Assembly (NCBI RefSeq): GCF_006517235.1
Contig: NZ_CP041188.1
Coordinates: 3,038,001-3,102,000 of the forward strand
Length of the DNA: 64,000 nt
Origin: Pseudarthrobacter sp. NIBRBAC000502772
GTDB lineage: Bacteria > Actinomycetota > Actinomycetes > Actinomycetales > Micrococcaceae
Direction of reading: 5' to 3'
The position numbers and the translations under genes were made by a program. Of the stretch, positions 28,256 to 39,217 are shown piece by piece (positions within the stretch are counted from its first letter, which is position 1; each line of letters begins with the position of its first letter). The notes under the pieces were generated by a model, which ran no database searches, was not told the origin of the DNA, and saw only the letters and a program-made list of their open reading frames with translations.

Positions 28256-28681
28256 ATGACAAGAGCCTCACTCCTGGCCCTGCTCGCCTTTGTTGCCCTG
28301 ACGTCGATCGCGGGAGGGGCAGTCATGGTGGCGTCCGCATCGCTGGGGACGGACCGGATGGGTCTTCCTCCCGAAATTTTGCTGCCACCGGAACTCCTTC
28401 AGGGGTCTCCGTTCAACTCGTACCTCGTCCCAGGGCTCCTGCTCGCTCTCGTCGTCGGCGGCTTCCACGTGGCCGGGTTCATCCTGCTCATGAAGCACCG
28501 CCGCCGGGCGCCCTTAGCCGCGGCAGTGGCCGGCTACTCTATCCTGATCTGGATTTTCGTCCAGATGGTGTTTGTCCCCTTCAACGTCCTCCAGGCAGTG
28601 TATTTCGCCGCCGGACTGGCTGAACTGGGCTTGCTGCTACTGCTGCTGGGGCTCGGTGGATCCGTGGCGGGGAGCCGCTGA
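28256..28681 (+). CDS. Four-helix membrane protein of unknown function
   Basis: The 141-residue protein has hydrophobic segments at about 5-27, 60-80, 88-110 and 112-135. An AGGAGG site sits right before the ATG, 9 bp after the ATPase stop, so it is co-transcribed with it. I do not recognise a family. Its position suggests an accessory role to the pump or the same stress response. Confidence 0.78.
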   Translation: MTRASLLALLAFVALTSIAGGAVMVASASLGTDRMGLPPEILLPPELLQGSPFNSYLVPGLLLALVVGGFHVAGFILLMKHRRRAPLAAAVAGYSILIWIFVQMVFVPFNVLQAVYFAAGLAELGLLLLLLGLGGSVAGSR

Positions 28682-28703
28682 ACCCAGGCACGGGCGCAAC
28701 TCC

Positions 28704-28719
28704 AGAGACGTTCGGCCCT
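28704..28719. promoter_or_regulatory. Candidate DosR-like box upstream of GyrI-like gene
   Basis: AGAGACGTTCGGCCCT matches 10 of 14 core positions and shares 13 of 16 bases with the site at 25105. It lies 34 bp ahead of the GyrI-like start, in the short gap after the membrane-protein gene. Confidence 0.4.
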
Positions 28720-28753
28720 GTCCGCGGAAGCGCCCATAGCGGACGCTGGAGTT

Positions 28754-29224
28754 ATGAATGCGAGAAACCCAGAACTCAGAATCGTCCACACTGTTGAACA
28801 GCCCACCGCGGTGGTCCACGAAAGAATCCCGATGGCTGACCTGACGGAATTCTTCGGCCGGGCATTCGGCACCGTGATGGCGGCGGCCCAGGCGCAGGGC
28901 GTCCAGTTGGCCGGCCCGCCTTTTGCCCTCTACCGGGGAATGCCTACTGAAACCGTCGACGTCGAAGCCGGTTTTCCCGTCAACGCCGGCTTCAGCGGGA
29001 CCGAAGGCGTGGCAAACGGCAGCCTGCCTGAAGCCGAGGCCTTTGAAGCCATCCACCTCGGACCATACGACACCTTGGGTACGACGTACGGGGCCATCCA
29101 GGAGCGCATGCGGGCGGAAGGACTGACTCCCTCCGACACAATGTGGGAGTACTACCTCAGTGACCCCGAAACGGAGCCGGACCCAGCCAAGTGGCAGACG
29201 CGCGTGGTGTGGCCCGTTGCCTGA
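28754..29224 (+). CDS. GyrI-like small-molecule-binding domain protein
   Basis: The 156-residue protein has the AraC-effector-binding/GyrI-like fold pattern: an N-terminal VEQPTAVVHERIPM strand-helix, ALYRGMP, and the C-terminal GPYDTLGTTYGAIQERM and DTMWEYYLSDPE motif. The invariant glutamate of the ligand pocket is present in the last block. Stand-alone members bind hydrophobic or cationic ligands and may sense or sequester them. There is no DNA-binding domain. Confidence 0.88.
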   Translation: MNARNPELRIVHTVEQPTAVVHERIPMADLTEFFGRAFGTVMAAAQAQGVQLAGPPFALYRGMPTETVDVEAGFPVNAGFSGTEGVANGSLPEAEAFEAIHLGPYDTLGTTYGAIQERMRAEGLTPSDTMWEYYLSDPETEPDPAKWQTRVVWPVA

Positions 29225-29298
29225 CGTTCCCTGACAGGAATTCGTTCCCGCACTGCTGTCAGAGACACCTGGACCTCAGCGCGCTTTGGCTGCGACCT

Positions 29299-31086
29299 CT
29301 ACTGGATCACGTACCGCTGCATCATGTCGTTGTCCTCGTGTTCGAGGATGTGGCAATGCCACACGTACTCTCCCTTGAACGATGATCCGATGGCCAGTGC
29401 AGCTCCCCCTGCTGCGCCCGCTCCGAAAGGTACGCGGATTCTTGTTACCTCACCGGGCAAGGCTACGACAGTGTCCTTCCAGCCCTGCTCGTTGGCAGGG
29501 GGCGGCAGTGGGCGTCCCCTCAGGAATGGTCCGACCGGCACGGAGTTGCCGTGGCCGGGCGTCACCAGGCCGGTGGCAGGATCCACAAAGCCCGTGGCCG
29601 CGAGGTAATTGTCGACATCGAAGCGCTGGCGGTTCAGCACCTGGAACTGGGTGAAGTGAAGATGGATCGGATGAGCGTCCACCGTGGTGTTGATCAGTTC
29701 CCACTGTTCGAGGGTGTCGCCCTGTACCGCTGTAATGTCGGGGCTGTGGAACGCCCGGTTGTTGAGCAGGGCCATGATGGGGACGCCACCGGAGTTTAGG
29801 ACTTCAACAAGGGTCATGCTGCGGGTGGCTGCGGTGGGAAGGCCGGCGAGCCTCGTCATGGGTTGCGTCCGCAACTGCGCCGGTAACGGCGCGGTGTAGC
29901 CGGCTTCGCCTTGCACGCTGAACTGCATAATCTCGCGCAGGGGCACCCCGCCACGCCGGACAGCGACGGGCCCGTCAGGGAACGGCGTGCGTGCGTCGTT
30001 TGTCAGGACCACCTTGGTCCCGGCAGGGAGCGCCGCGAAGTCCACGACGATGTCGGCGCGTTCGCCGGGGCCAAGGCCCAGCTTGTTGAGTCTTGCCGGA
30101 ACGTCGAGGAGTCCGCCGTCTGTCCCTATCTGAGCGAAGCCGAGTGCGTTTCCGCCGGCTACCAACTTGAAGTTGTAGAACCTGGCGTTTGACCCGTTGA
30201 AGACACGGAACCGGTATTTCCCACGGTCAACATCCAGGTTCGGCCAGCATTTCCCGTTGACGGTTGCCATGTCTCCGAAGAATTCAGGCGCCCAGGGCCG
30301 GGGGCTGCCGTCGCTCAGCGTCAGCTCCGGATTTGGCGGATAGGCGAAGGAGCCATCGGTGTTGAACATTCGGTCCTGGATGACCAGTGGCACCTCGTAC
30401 GGCGGTGGCGGGAGGTGCGTTCCGTCTCCGGTGTCAATACCGGTTCCGGCTGGTCCTGGTGTGTCCCGGAGGAGGTAGCCTCCGGCCAGTCCGGCGTAGA
30501 CGTTCAGGCGGGTGATGCCCAGTGCGTGGTCGTGGTACCAAAGTCCGGCCGGATCCTGGTTGTTGTCGTAACTGTAGGTAAACGAGCTTCCGGGCACGAA
30601 CACTTGTTCCGGACCGCCGTCGGAACCCGGCCTGGTGTTGCCGCCGTGCAGGTGGGTCGACGTCCGCGGAAAGTCCGCGTCGTTGGTACCGGGTGGAACC
30701 AGTTGCGCATCAATGGCGAACGCCAGCGGATGCCGCCCCAGCCCGTTGTGCACCGTAAGCGCAAAAGGGGTACCCCTCTCAGCGACGATGACTGGCCCAA
30801 GGTAGGTCTGCGATCCACCGGCGTCCTGGTAGGCGAAAGTGTCGGTCAGGCCCATCTGGGAATGGAAACTGTGACGTGCATTGCGCATCCACAACTCCGC
30901 ATTACCGCCGGCCCTCATATCCATGACTCCGAAGTCGGCCAAGGTGGGAAGCTGCTCGGAGAACATCGGCGGTGAACCCAGCATTGGTGCAGATGTCCGG
31001 GCTGCAAAGGCGGCATGCGGTTGCACCAGGATGCCTGCCCCGGCTGCAGCCCCGGCCTGCAGGAGTTGTCGTCTCGTGAAGAGCAT
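29299..31086 (-). CDS. CotA/bilirubin oxidase-like multicopper oxidase, Tat-exported
   Basis: The 595-residue protein has a twin-arginine signal (FTRRQLLQAG then a hydrophobic stretch ending AAFAA). The copper motifs are THLHGGN, WYHDHALGITR, HPIHLHFTQF and WHCHILEHEDNDMM. The YEVPLVIQDRMFN block is typical of CotA/bilirubin-oxidase types. It should oxidise phenolic or metal substrates outside the cell with reduction of O2 to water. It lies 35 bp downstream of the frameshifted SDR on the same strand, so the promoter is probably the divergent one at 31879-32105. Confidence 0.93.
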   Translation of the reverse strand: MLFTRRQLLQAGAAAGAGILVQPHAAFAARTSAPMLGSPPMFSEQLPTLADFGVMDMRAGGNAELWMRNARHSFHSQMGLTDTFAYQDAGGSQTYLGPVIVAERGTPFALTVHNGLGRHPLAFAIDAQLVPPGTNDADFPRTSTHLHGGNTRPGSDGGPEQVFVPGSSFTYSYDNNQDPAGLWYHDHALGITRLNVYAGLAGGYLLRDTPGPAGTGIDTGDGTHLPPPPYEVPLVIQDRMFNTDGSFAYPPNPELTLSDGSPRPWAPEFFGDMATVNGKCWPNLDVDRGKYRFRVFNGSNARFYNFKLVAGGNALGFAQIGTDGGLLDVPARLNKLGLGPGERADIVVDFAALPAGTKVVLTNDARTPFPDGPVAVRRGGVPLREIMQFSVQGEAGYTAPLPAQLRTQPMTRLAGLPTAATRSMTLVEVLNSGGVPIMALLNNRAFHSPDITAVQGDTLEQWELINTTVDAHPIHLHFTQFQVLNRQRFDVDNYLAATGFVDPATGLVTPGHGNSVPVGPFLRGRPLPPPANEQGWKDTVVALPGEVTRIRVPFGAGAAGGAALAIGSSFKGEYVWHCHILEHEDNDMMQRYVIQ

Positions 31087-31121
31087 CTCAGGCTCGTTTC
31101 TCTCGGTGGTGGGACGCTGAC

Positions 31122-32566
<1,445 letters not shown>

Positions 32567-32570
<4 letters not shown>

Positions 32571-34333
32571 ACGCAACAGTCCGGACAGCTGTACCAGCGG
32601 CGGGTTCTGCCCTACTCACTCTGCGCCGCTTGATCCTGTACGTGTTGCTGTTTGCCCTGGTGGTGATCGCCTCTATCGGGTTGAGCGGCCTCCTGGAGCG
32701 CCTGTTCAGCACGGGCGCCGTGTTGGCGTCCACAGATGTGGCCGGGCTTGCCCGTTCCCTCGCCTTCACATTGATTGGAGGTCCGCTGGCCGGGCTCCTG
32801 TGGTGGGTAGTTTGGCGCAGGCTCGACGACGCCGCGGAATGCGCGGCAGCAGGGTGGGGCCTGTACGTGACCGCGATTTATGCGGTGTCTCTCATCGTAG
32901 CCACGACTTCCCTCCTGGGAATGGCGGCGTCCTTCATCGGTCCCCAGGAACCCCGGTGGTATTCGCCGTTGTCAAACGGACTTGTCTGGGCCGCAGTATG
33001 GTTCTGGCATCGCTGGATGTGGCGGCACCCCGTCAAACATCCCGTCAATCTTGACGACGTCCCGGCTGTTGTCGGCACAGTCTTCGGACTGCTCACGGGC
33101 GCGTTTTCCGCCATCACCGCCCTGGGTGGCTTGCTTGACGTCGCCATCCGGGGCTTCACCAGCCTTACCCCAGAGGCGGAAGCGTGGTGGCAGTCTGTGC
33201 TGCGGGCGCTCGTCTGGGCCATTGGCGGAAGTATCGTGTGGTGGTGGCACTGGTTCAAGGGTGGCGGGCGCAAACTGGAAACCGCCCTGGTGGATGTTGC
33301 ACTGCTCAGCGTTGGGATCTTCGCAGCCGGAATCACGGCGCTCGGCGGGGCCGCCGTCGTGGTTTTTGTACTCCTCAGAACTGTATTCGACCGGGGCGAG
33401 TCGATGAATGAACTGCTGGCTCCCCTCGGCTCTGCTGTCGCCGCTGCAGCCGTCGGAGCATTGGTGTGGCGCTATCATCGCGTCAGCGGAACCCACCGTT
33501 CGGTGGCCACCCGCAGTGCAGGCCGGCTGGTGACGTCAGGAATTGCCCTGGCGGCAGCTGCCTCCGGCATCGGCGTCGTCATCAACGCAGCCCTTGCCAT
33601 GGCCGTTTCACCCCTGGCCGGAAGCGGCACGCGCACCCTGCTGCTGGGTGGCATCAGTTCCCTCCTTGTGGGAGGCCCCGTCTGGTGGCGGGCGTGGAAG
33701 CCGGGCCTGCAACCGCACAGCATGGATGTCATTCCTCCGGGCAGGCGGGTTTACCTCGTGGTGGTCTTCGGCATCAGTGCCGTGGTGGCGCTCGTTGCCC
33801 TGCTGGTGATTGGATACCGGCTCTTCGAGTTCATCTTGGGCGACGTGTCCGGAGGCAGCCTGCTGGACCGCATCCGGGCACCACTCGGCCTCCTAGTAGC
33901 AGCCGGCCTCGTTGCCGCCTACCACTTTGCCCTTTGGCGGCGTGATCGCGCCCACCTGGCGGCCGCGGCCCCGTCCGGCGCGCACACCATTGAGAGGGTC
34001 ACCTTGGTGACGGCATCGGATCCGGAGGCGTTGTCCACCGCAATCACCGCCGCGACCGGCGCCAAAGTCACTGTGTGGCGACGGGCCGATGCCGGCAACA
34101 GACCACTGCCGGCGGAAGCGGCCCTCCCCTCGGAACCAGGGCTCATGGAGCTGGCAGTAAGTGCCCTTTCCGGCGTCACTGCCGCCAGCGTCCTGCTGGT
34201 AATCGGTCCGGCCGCCGGCCAGGCAGCCCGGATCGAGGCAATTCCCCTGGAAACAGACAAACCCTCACGGAATTGGCGCCGGGAAGCGGCGGCGTCCCCA
34301 CCAGAAATCAGGCGAACGCAATGGGTGGAGTAG
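32567..34333 (+). CDS. DUF5671-type polytopic membrane protein
   Basis: The 588-residue protein contains repeated units of two or more hydrophobic helices followed by Trp-rich WWxxWxR-like motifs (LLWWVVWRRLDD, AAVWFWHRWMW, IVWWWHWFK, GPVWWRAWKPG). This resembles repeated DUF5671 modules. The soluble C-terminal 110 residues are unrecognised. The ATG at 32567 overlaps the upstream stop; an in-frame ATG at 32543 is possible. The function is unknown. Confidence 0.75.
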
Positions 34334-34719
34334 TGCATTTTGAAATCCCCGCAGACGATGAAGACCGCGCGAGAAAGTTCTACGAATCAGTGTTTGGCTG
34401 GACCTTCCAAGTCTTGCCGGAAATGGAGTACAGCCTGGCAATGACCACGCCGCTCGATGATCAGGGCATCCCGGCGGAGCCAGGGGCAATCAACGGCGGA
34501 ATCTTCCGCCGCGGCGACATGTTGCAGGCACCGGTGGTCACGATTGATGTCGACGACATCGATGCCGCGTTGGAACAGATTGGGCGCACGGGAGGCGAGA
34601 CGGTAAGGGGCCGGATGGAGGTTCCCGGTTCGGGCTGGAACGCCTACTTCCGGGACAGCGAAGGAAACGTGATCGGACTCTGGCAGAACGCCGGCCCGGC
34701 AGCCCGGCTTGAAGGATGA
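34321..34719 (+). CDS. VOC-superfamily (glyoxalase/bleomycin resistance-like) protein
   Basis: The 132-residue protein shows two βαβββ half-modules: VHFEIPADDEDRARKFYESVFGW at the start and VVTIDVDDIDAALEQI, then YFRDSEGNVIGLWQ at the end. A His near the N-terminus and the C-terminal Glu/Asp fit the metal-ligand pattern of VOC proteins, but no substrate can be named. The ATG at 34321 overlaps the upstream membrane gene by 13 bp. The open frame upstream of it is a shadow. Confidence 0.88.
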   Translation: MGGVVHFEIPADDEDRARKFYESVFGWTFQVLPEMEYSLAMTTPLDDQGIPAEPGAINGGIFRRGDMLQAPVVTIDVDDIDAALEQIGRTGGETVRGRMEVPGSGWNAYFRDSEGNVIGLWQNAGPAARLEG

Positions 34720-34729
34720 CGGATCCCTC

Positions 34730-34745
34730 CGTGCCTTTTGGCCCT
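34730..34745. promoter_or_regulatory. Candidate DosR-like box upstream of DUF5129/TPM gene
   Basis: CGTGCCTTTTGGCCCT matches 10 of 14 core positions and lies 35 bp upstream of the preferred start at 34780. If the alternative start at 34738 were used, the site would overlap the coding region. Confidence 0.3.
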
Positions 34746-34779
34746 GTCAAAGTCCACGTGCCCAGTGGATCCTTTCTCT

Positions 34780-36273
34780 ATGAACGCCGTAATCATCCGT
34801 GGCGGCGGAACCCCTTCGGACAGCGGGATCCGGTGGAGAAAAATCTGGCTGCTGCTGGTGTTTGGCCTGCTGCTTGGCGGCGGCCCGGCAGCCCACGCTG
34901 TCACGCCCACCGACGTCGTTGTTGAGGACCGGGCGGGAGTACTGGACCGCAACACCCTTCTCCCGGCCATCACTGCGATCGAGTTCTACGAGCCCACCAA
35001 GGTAGCTGTGTACACCTACAACGGGAATGTCGCAGACAACCTGAACGAGGAGGTTCTCAGGTTCGCCCGTGCCGAACACCCGGACTGGATTAGTCCCGAC
35101 GGCCAGAAATGGGCAGACGGGCTCTTCATCTTCGCCCTCGATCCTGTGGGCCGGCATGTGGGCACCTACATGGGCGAGGACCGCAAGGTTTCCCTGGAAC
35201 AACGCGATGACATCCAAAACGCCGCCAAGGATCTCCTGCAGGATGCCCAATGGACGGACGGGACCATCGCAGGAGTCCGGCGTGGCGCCGAACTGATCAA
35301 CCAGCCGTGGTATCGGTCAGCCGCCTTCGTGATCACCGCCTGGGTGACCGGCGCGGCCGCGGCCCTGGGGGCTGCGGCGTTGCTGATAGTGCGGGCGGTG
35401 ACCAGGGCCGCCTGCCGAAAGGAGCTGCAGCGGGGAGACCGGAGCTACGCCAGTGTCAGCACGGACCTGGACGTCACGGAACTTAACGCCGGCACCATCC
35501 CCGAGGACTCCTCCTACGGCAGCAGCGTTCTGGAGAAGCACCGCACCTTCCTGAACCGGTACAACGCCACCACCGGGCTCTCCAACCGGGTCCATGCGCT
35601 CCCACAGAAGGCGTTGAGCCGCAGATCGAATCTAAAGCTGGTAAGGGAGTATGCAGACGCGGCCGCCGAACTGGATGCCCTGGACGACGTCATAGCCGAC
35701 AGCAATGCGTTCTTGAACCGGTCGAGCACCTGGCCCACTGCATGGGACCGCCAACTTTCGCCTTTCCGGAGCGACCTCGCCGGACTTGAACAGCTGCTCA
35801 GCAAACGCCACGGAGAAGGAGACTCCGCCACTGCAGCGGCCCTGAGGTCCTTCCGCGACCACAGCCTGCACGAAATAGAGCGATGGACAGCCCAGCTCGT
35901 TGACGGGTCGATCACCCCGGAAACGGCTTTGGACCACCTTCGTGACGCCCGCACCCGCCTATCGACGCTTTTGAAGAACCATGCGGAAACCGTGATCGAC
36001 GGCTTCGCCAAAAACGAGCGTGAAGCAAAGCTCATGCGCAGGGAGATGAATAATGCGCAGGATGGCCTGGACCACCGCCCGAGGCGGAGCTACGAACCCA
36101 GCATCCTCGGAACGGTCTACCCGTCCTACTACTTCTTCTCGGTTCCTGCCTTCAACTCCGGCCTGAACACCGGCGTCGGAAGCGTCAGCTCTGCCAGGGG
36201 CGGGGGCGGCACCACAGGCTATGGCAGCAGCGGCGGAAGCTTCTCCGGTTCAGGCAGTTCGTCGAGTTTCTAG
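34780..36273 (+). CDS. DUF5129/TPM-domain membrane protein
   Basis: The 497-residue protein has a signal or anchor helix (about 17-40) and an extracytoplasmic TPM-like domain beginning VVVEDRAGVLDRNTLLPAI. A second transmembrane helix lies at about 185-210. A long helical cytoplasmic region (ELDALDDVIADSNAFL and others) follows, ending in a Gly/Ser-rich tail. TPM-domain proteins are linked to membrane stress and photosystem repair elsewhere; the role here is unknown. The ATG at 34780 is preferred because it lies closest to the signal; an upstream ATG is at 34738. Confidence 0.75.
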   Translation: MNAVIIRGGGTPSDSGIRWRKIWLLLVFGLLLGGGPAAHAVTPTDVVVEDRAGVLDRNTLLPAITAIEFYEPTKVAVYTYNGNVADNLNEEVLRFARAEHPDWISPDGQKWADGLFIFALDPVGRHVGTYMGEDRKVSLEQRDDIQNAAKDLLQDAQWTDGTIAGVRRGAELINQPWYRSAAFVITAWVTGAAAALGAAALLIVRAVTRAACRKELQRGDRSYASVSTDLDVTELNAGTIPEDSSYGSSVLEKHRTFLNRYNATTGLSNRVHALPQKALSRRSNLKLVREYADAAAELDALDDVIADSNAFLNRSSTWPTAWDRQLSPFRSDLAGLEQLLSKRHGEGDSATAAALRSFRDHSLHEIERWTAQLVDGSITPETALDHLRDARTRLSTLLKNHAETVIDGFAKNEREAKLMRREMNNAQDGLDHRPRRSYEPSILGTVYPSYYFFSVPAFNSGLNTGVGSVSSARGGGGTTGYGSSGGSFSGSGSSSSF

Positions 36274-36288
36274 GTGACTTTCGGCCCT
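36273..36288. promoter_or_regulatory. Candidate DosR-like box upstream of universal stress protein pair
   Basis: GGTGACTTTCGGCCCT matches 11 of 14 core positions and lies 64 bp upstream of the USP gene at 36353. That gene leads a unit with the tandem USP and the flavin-type oxidoreductase. Confidence 0.5.
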
Positions 36289-36352
36289 ACAGCTCCGCTG
36301 CTGTACGCCGCAGGCTGGAGAGGCAGCCAGCGCGTACTGAAGGTAATCGGTC

Positions 36353-36826
36353 ATGGAGGAGTCAGCGTCAGATAGTGCCATGTTCGTGGTGGGGGTGGAC
36401 GGGTCGGAGGCCTCGGTGGAAGCGCTCCGGCAGGCCCAGCGGCTGGCTGTCCCGCTTGGGGCAAAGGTGCTGGCCACCGCCTACTGGGAGGATCCGCAGG
36501 TTTACGCCGGATAAGTGGCGATGGGCATTGACCGCTTCGATGAACGCGTCATGATCATCCTCAAGGAAGCCCTGGAACAGGCCTTCGGGCAGGTGATTCC
36601 GCCGAACGTCATTCCACGCGTCGTCCGGGGGCATCCCAGGGACTCACTGATAGACGCCAGCCGCCACGCGGACATGATCGTTGTTGGCAGGCGCGGCCAC
36701 GGAGGATTCGGAGGCCTGCTGCTGGGGTCCGTCAGCTCAGCCTGTGTGGCCCATGCGCACTGCCCAGTCCTAGTTGTTCATAGCCCGACACAGACAAAAA
36801 GGGAGACCAGCCGTGAGAACGTCTAA
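36353..36826 (+). pseudogene. Universal stress protein interrupted by an in-frame stop
   Basis: One continuous frame encodes a 157-residue single-domain USP: an N-terminal FVVGVDGSEASVEAL strand-helix, and a C-terminal ATP-binding pattern VVGRRGHGGFGGLLLGSVS. A TAA at 36512-36514 splits it after residue 53, at a place where homologues have Tyr (TAC or TAT would restore it). No indel is needed to explain the break. A restart at ATG 36521 would give a protein lacking the first ATP-binding strands. It overlaps the next USP start. Confidence 0.9.
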
Positions 36827-37679
36827 ACCGATCGCCGTCGCCACCAACGACTCTCCGCAAAGCCAGGCAGCCGTGAAATGGGCTGCACGCCGGGCTTCCC
36901 GCGCTGGCCTGCCGCTGATCATTCTGCACGTTGTTGACGACCGCTGGGTGGCCGAACCCATCCCGTGGACCGCGATCCTGGAGGAGAAGGGCTACGAACT
37001 GCTGGAAGCCGCTGCCGGGCGCGTGAGGGGTACCGTCCCGATTGAGATCACCACGAAACTTCTGGAAGGCAGCGTCGCGGGCTCCCTGGGTAAGTACTCC
37101 ACCAAGGCGTCCATGCTTGTGGTGGGCTCCGGAGACACCCATTTGGGTGGTTCGCTCACCGACCGGGCCCTGCAGGTCGCCGCCACGGCGAAGTGTCCTG
37201 TTGCCGTCATCGGCATGCATGACCTCGAAGGCCGCAGCGGAGTCCTGGTGGGCGTGGACGGTTCGGAAGAGTCCACGCAGGCCGTCGCCTTCGCAGCTGC
37301 CGAGGCGGACAGGGAGGGCCAGGAGCTTACAGTGCTGTTCGCCTTCAGCGGCCCCAACCGCTGGGTCAGGGCAGGCCTGCCGACCAGCAGCCTTGCCGCC
37401 CTGATTGAAGAAGAGGAGCAGATCGTTCTGTCGGAGGCAGTGGCCGGTCTCCGCGAGGATTACCCGGACCTCGTGGTGCGCAAGATTCTGGAAAGCGAAA
37501 AAGAACCGGCGGAGGCGCTGGTGAAGGCAGCTGCTGATGCTCAGATGCTCGTGGTGGGAAGCCGCGGCCGGGGCGGCTTCAAACGGCTGCTGCTCGGTTC
37601 CACGGCCCACGCGGTTCTGACGCACCTGCCCTGCCCAACGGTGATCACCCCTATCCAACGCAGGAAGCACAAGAAGTAG
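36813..37679 (+). CDS. Tandem-domain universal stress protein
   Basis: The 288-residue protein has two USP domains (about 1-135 and 142-285). The second has the ATP-binding signature VVGSRGRGGFKRLLLGSTAH and an N-terminal GVDGSEESTQA. The first domain has VVGSGDTHLGGSLTDRAL in the equivalent place, lacking the full G-2x-G-9x-G pattern. The GTG start follows a GGGAG site. Two-domain USPs of this type are DosR-regulated in mycobacteria and bind ATP during growth arrest. It is followed 10 bp later by the flavin-type oxidoreductase gene. Confidence 0.93.
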   Translation: MRTSKPIAVATNDSPQSQAAVKWAARRASRAGLPLIILHVVDDRWVAEPIPWTAILEEKGYELLEAAAGRVRGTVPIEITTKLLEGSVAGSLGKYSTKASMLVVGSGDTHLGGSLTDRALQVAATAKCPVAVIGMHDLEGRSGVLVGVDGSEESTQAVAFAAAEADREGQELTVLFAFSGPNRWVRAGLPTSSLAALIEEEEQIVLSEAVAGLREDYPDLVVRKILESEKEPAEALVKAAADAQMLVVGSRGRGGFKRLLLGSTAHAVLTHLPCPTVITPIQRRKHKK

Positions 37680-37689
37680 GAGCCCCAGC

Positions 37690-38166
37690 ATGCAAGGCAA
37701 CGGCTCAGGACCGGAAACGGAAGTCCTCGACATTCATGACTGCTGGAAGTATCTCCGATCGGCTTCGGTCTGCCGGATCGCTATCACTGCGGGCGGGGGG
37801 CCTGAGGTTTTCCCGGTGAATTATGTCCCCGACTACGGGACCGTGGTGTTCCGCACCGGTCCGCGTACCAAACTGGATGCGGTTCGCGGCGGCGAACCGG
37901 TGGCCTTGGAAGCCGACGGCCTGAACACCTACGACACCATTGCATGGAGTGTCATCGTCAAGGGGACTGCCGACGTTGTGGACACCCAGGAAGCCTTCCA
38001 GGAGGCAGCAGACGCCGGGCTCTCGCCCTGGGAGACGGGCAGCAAGGACCACCTGGTGCGTGTAACGCCTACGGAGGTCAGTGGGAGGCGTTTTGTCATC
38101 AATCCCCCGTCCCGCTGGTGGCCTCCGCTGGACTCCGCCGGGCATGAACCTCCGGGCGGCGGGTGA
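37690..38166 (+). CDS. Pyridoxamine 5'-phosphate oxidase-like flavin/F420-binding protein
   Basis: The 158-residue split-barrel protein has the patterns SVCRIAITAGGGPEVFPVNY and VVFRTGPRTKLDAV, typical of the pyridoxamine-oxidase-related family found beside USPs in Actinobacteria. These proteins bind FMN or F420; actual pyridoxamine oxidase activity is unlikely at this length. It is co-transcribed with the tandem USP, so it belongs to the same stress unit. Confidence 0.88.
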   Translation: MQGNGSGPETEVLDIHDCWKYLRSASVCRIAITAGGGPEVFPVNYVPDYGTVVFRTGPRTKLDAVRGGEPVALEADGLNTYDTIAWSVIVKGTADVVDTQEAFQEAADAGLSPWETGSKDHLVRVTPTEVSGRRFVINPPSRWWPPLDSAGHEPPGGG

Positions 38167-38183
38167 GGTGACGACGCCGGCCC

Positions 38184-39217
38184 TCACCTCGTGCGGGCGG
38201 CGCTGACCGGTGCGCCGCCCACCGCAGCCGTGTTGGGTCGGCGTCGATCGTGCAGGGCGCGCAGCGCGTTCAGGATTGTGGCCAGGTCGACCAGTTCCTG
38301 GAGGAGGGCACCGGCCACAGCGGGAATGTAGCCGAATACCGCTGCAATCATCAGGCCGATGCTCAGCAGGATGCCGGTCCAGATGCTCGCCAGCGCAATC
38401 CGGACCGTGCGCTGTCCGATGTCGACGGCCAGCGCAGCTTTGGATAAGTCGTCGAGCATAATGACGACGTCGGCTGACTCGCTCGCTGCCGTTGACCCCT
38501 TGGCGCCCATGGCGATTCCGACGTCGGCGGCGGCCAGGACCGGGGCGTCGTTCACACCGTCACCCACCATCATGACCGGGCGTTTCCGCAACCCTGCGAC
38601 GATGGAGACTTTGTCACCTTGCCTGAATCCGGGAGATCCCGGCCTGTGCAGCAATTTCTTGGGCGGTGGCCCGCGAGTCGCCGGTGACAAGCAGTGTTTC
38701 CTGGACGCAGTGTTTCCTGGACGCCCAGCCGGCGCAGTGCGGCCAGTGTGTCAACCGCATTTTCCCGGAGTGGGTCGCTCATGATCAGGGCTCCCGCAAA
38801 GCGTCCGTCAACGCCAACATAGACGGCCAGTTGTCCGCCGGTCACCTCGGCCTCCTCAAACCCCGAGGCAACGGAACGCACAAAGTCAGGCTTGCCGACC
38901 ACCACCGTTTGGTTGCCGCAGGTGGCCGTGACCCCCTCGGTGGCGTGCTCAAACGCATTGCTTCCCGACAGCAGCCGGAGCCCATGGCGCCGTGCAGCCT
39001 CAACGACAGAGGAGGCAAGGACATGGGAGGAGTACTGCTCCGCCGAGGCGGCGAGCTGCAGCAGCCGGTCCTCGGTCATCAGCCCGGACGCTGCAGGGGA
39101 AACCCTGATCCCGTGCAAGGTGGGCCCGCCGTGGGTGAGCGTGCCTGTCTTGTCGAACACGGCCGTCCGCACCCGGGCAAGCTGTTCCAGTGTTCCGCCA
39201 TTTTTGATGAGAATTCC
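38184..39217 (-). pseudogene. Heavy-metal P1B-type ATPase, 5'-truncated and frameshifted
   Basis: The C-terminal half remains: phosphorylation site FDKTGTLTHGG, HP-like nucleotide region, then VGDGVNDAPVLAAADVGIAMG and the last two membrane helices. A 16-bp tandem duplication at 38691-38722 shifts the frame before the hinge. A second lesion (a deletion near 38625) is needed to rejoin the GDGVNDAP block. At about 39217 the gene is cut and joined head to head with a response-regulator gene; the metal-binding and first six membrane segments are gone. Metal specificity cannot be judged because the CPx motif is missing. Confidence 0.88.
38691..38722. repeat. 16-bp tandem duplication inside the heavy-metal ATPase
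   Basis: GCAGTGTTTCCTGGAC occurs twice in direct succession (38691-38706 and 38707-38722). Removing one copy restores a continuous ATPase frame reading ETLLVTGDSRATA, so the duplication is the cause of that frameshift. Confidence 0.95.
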
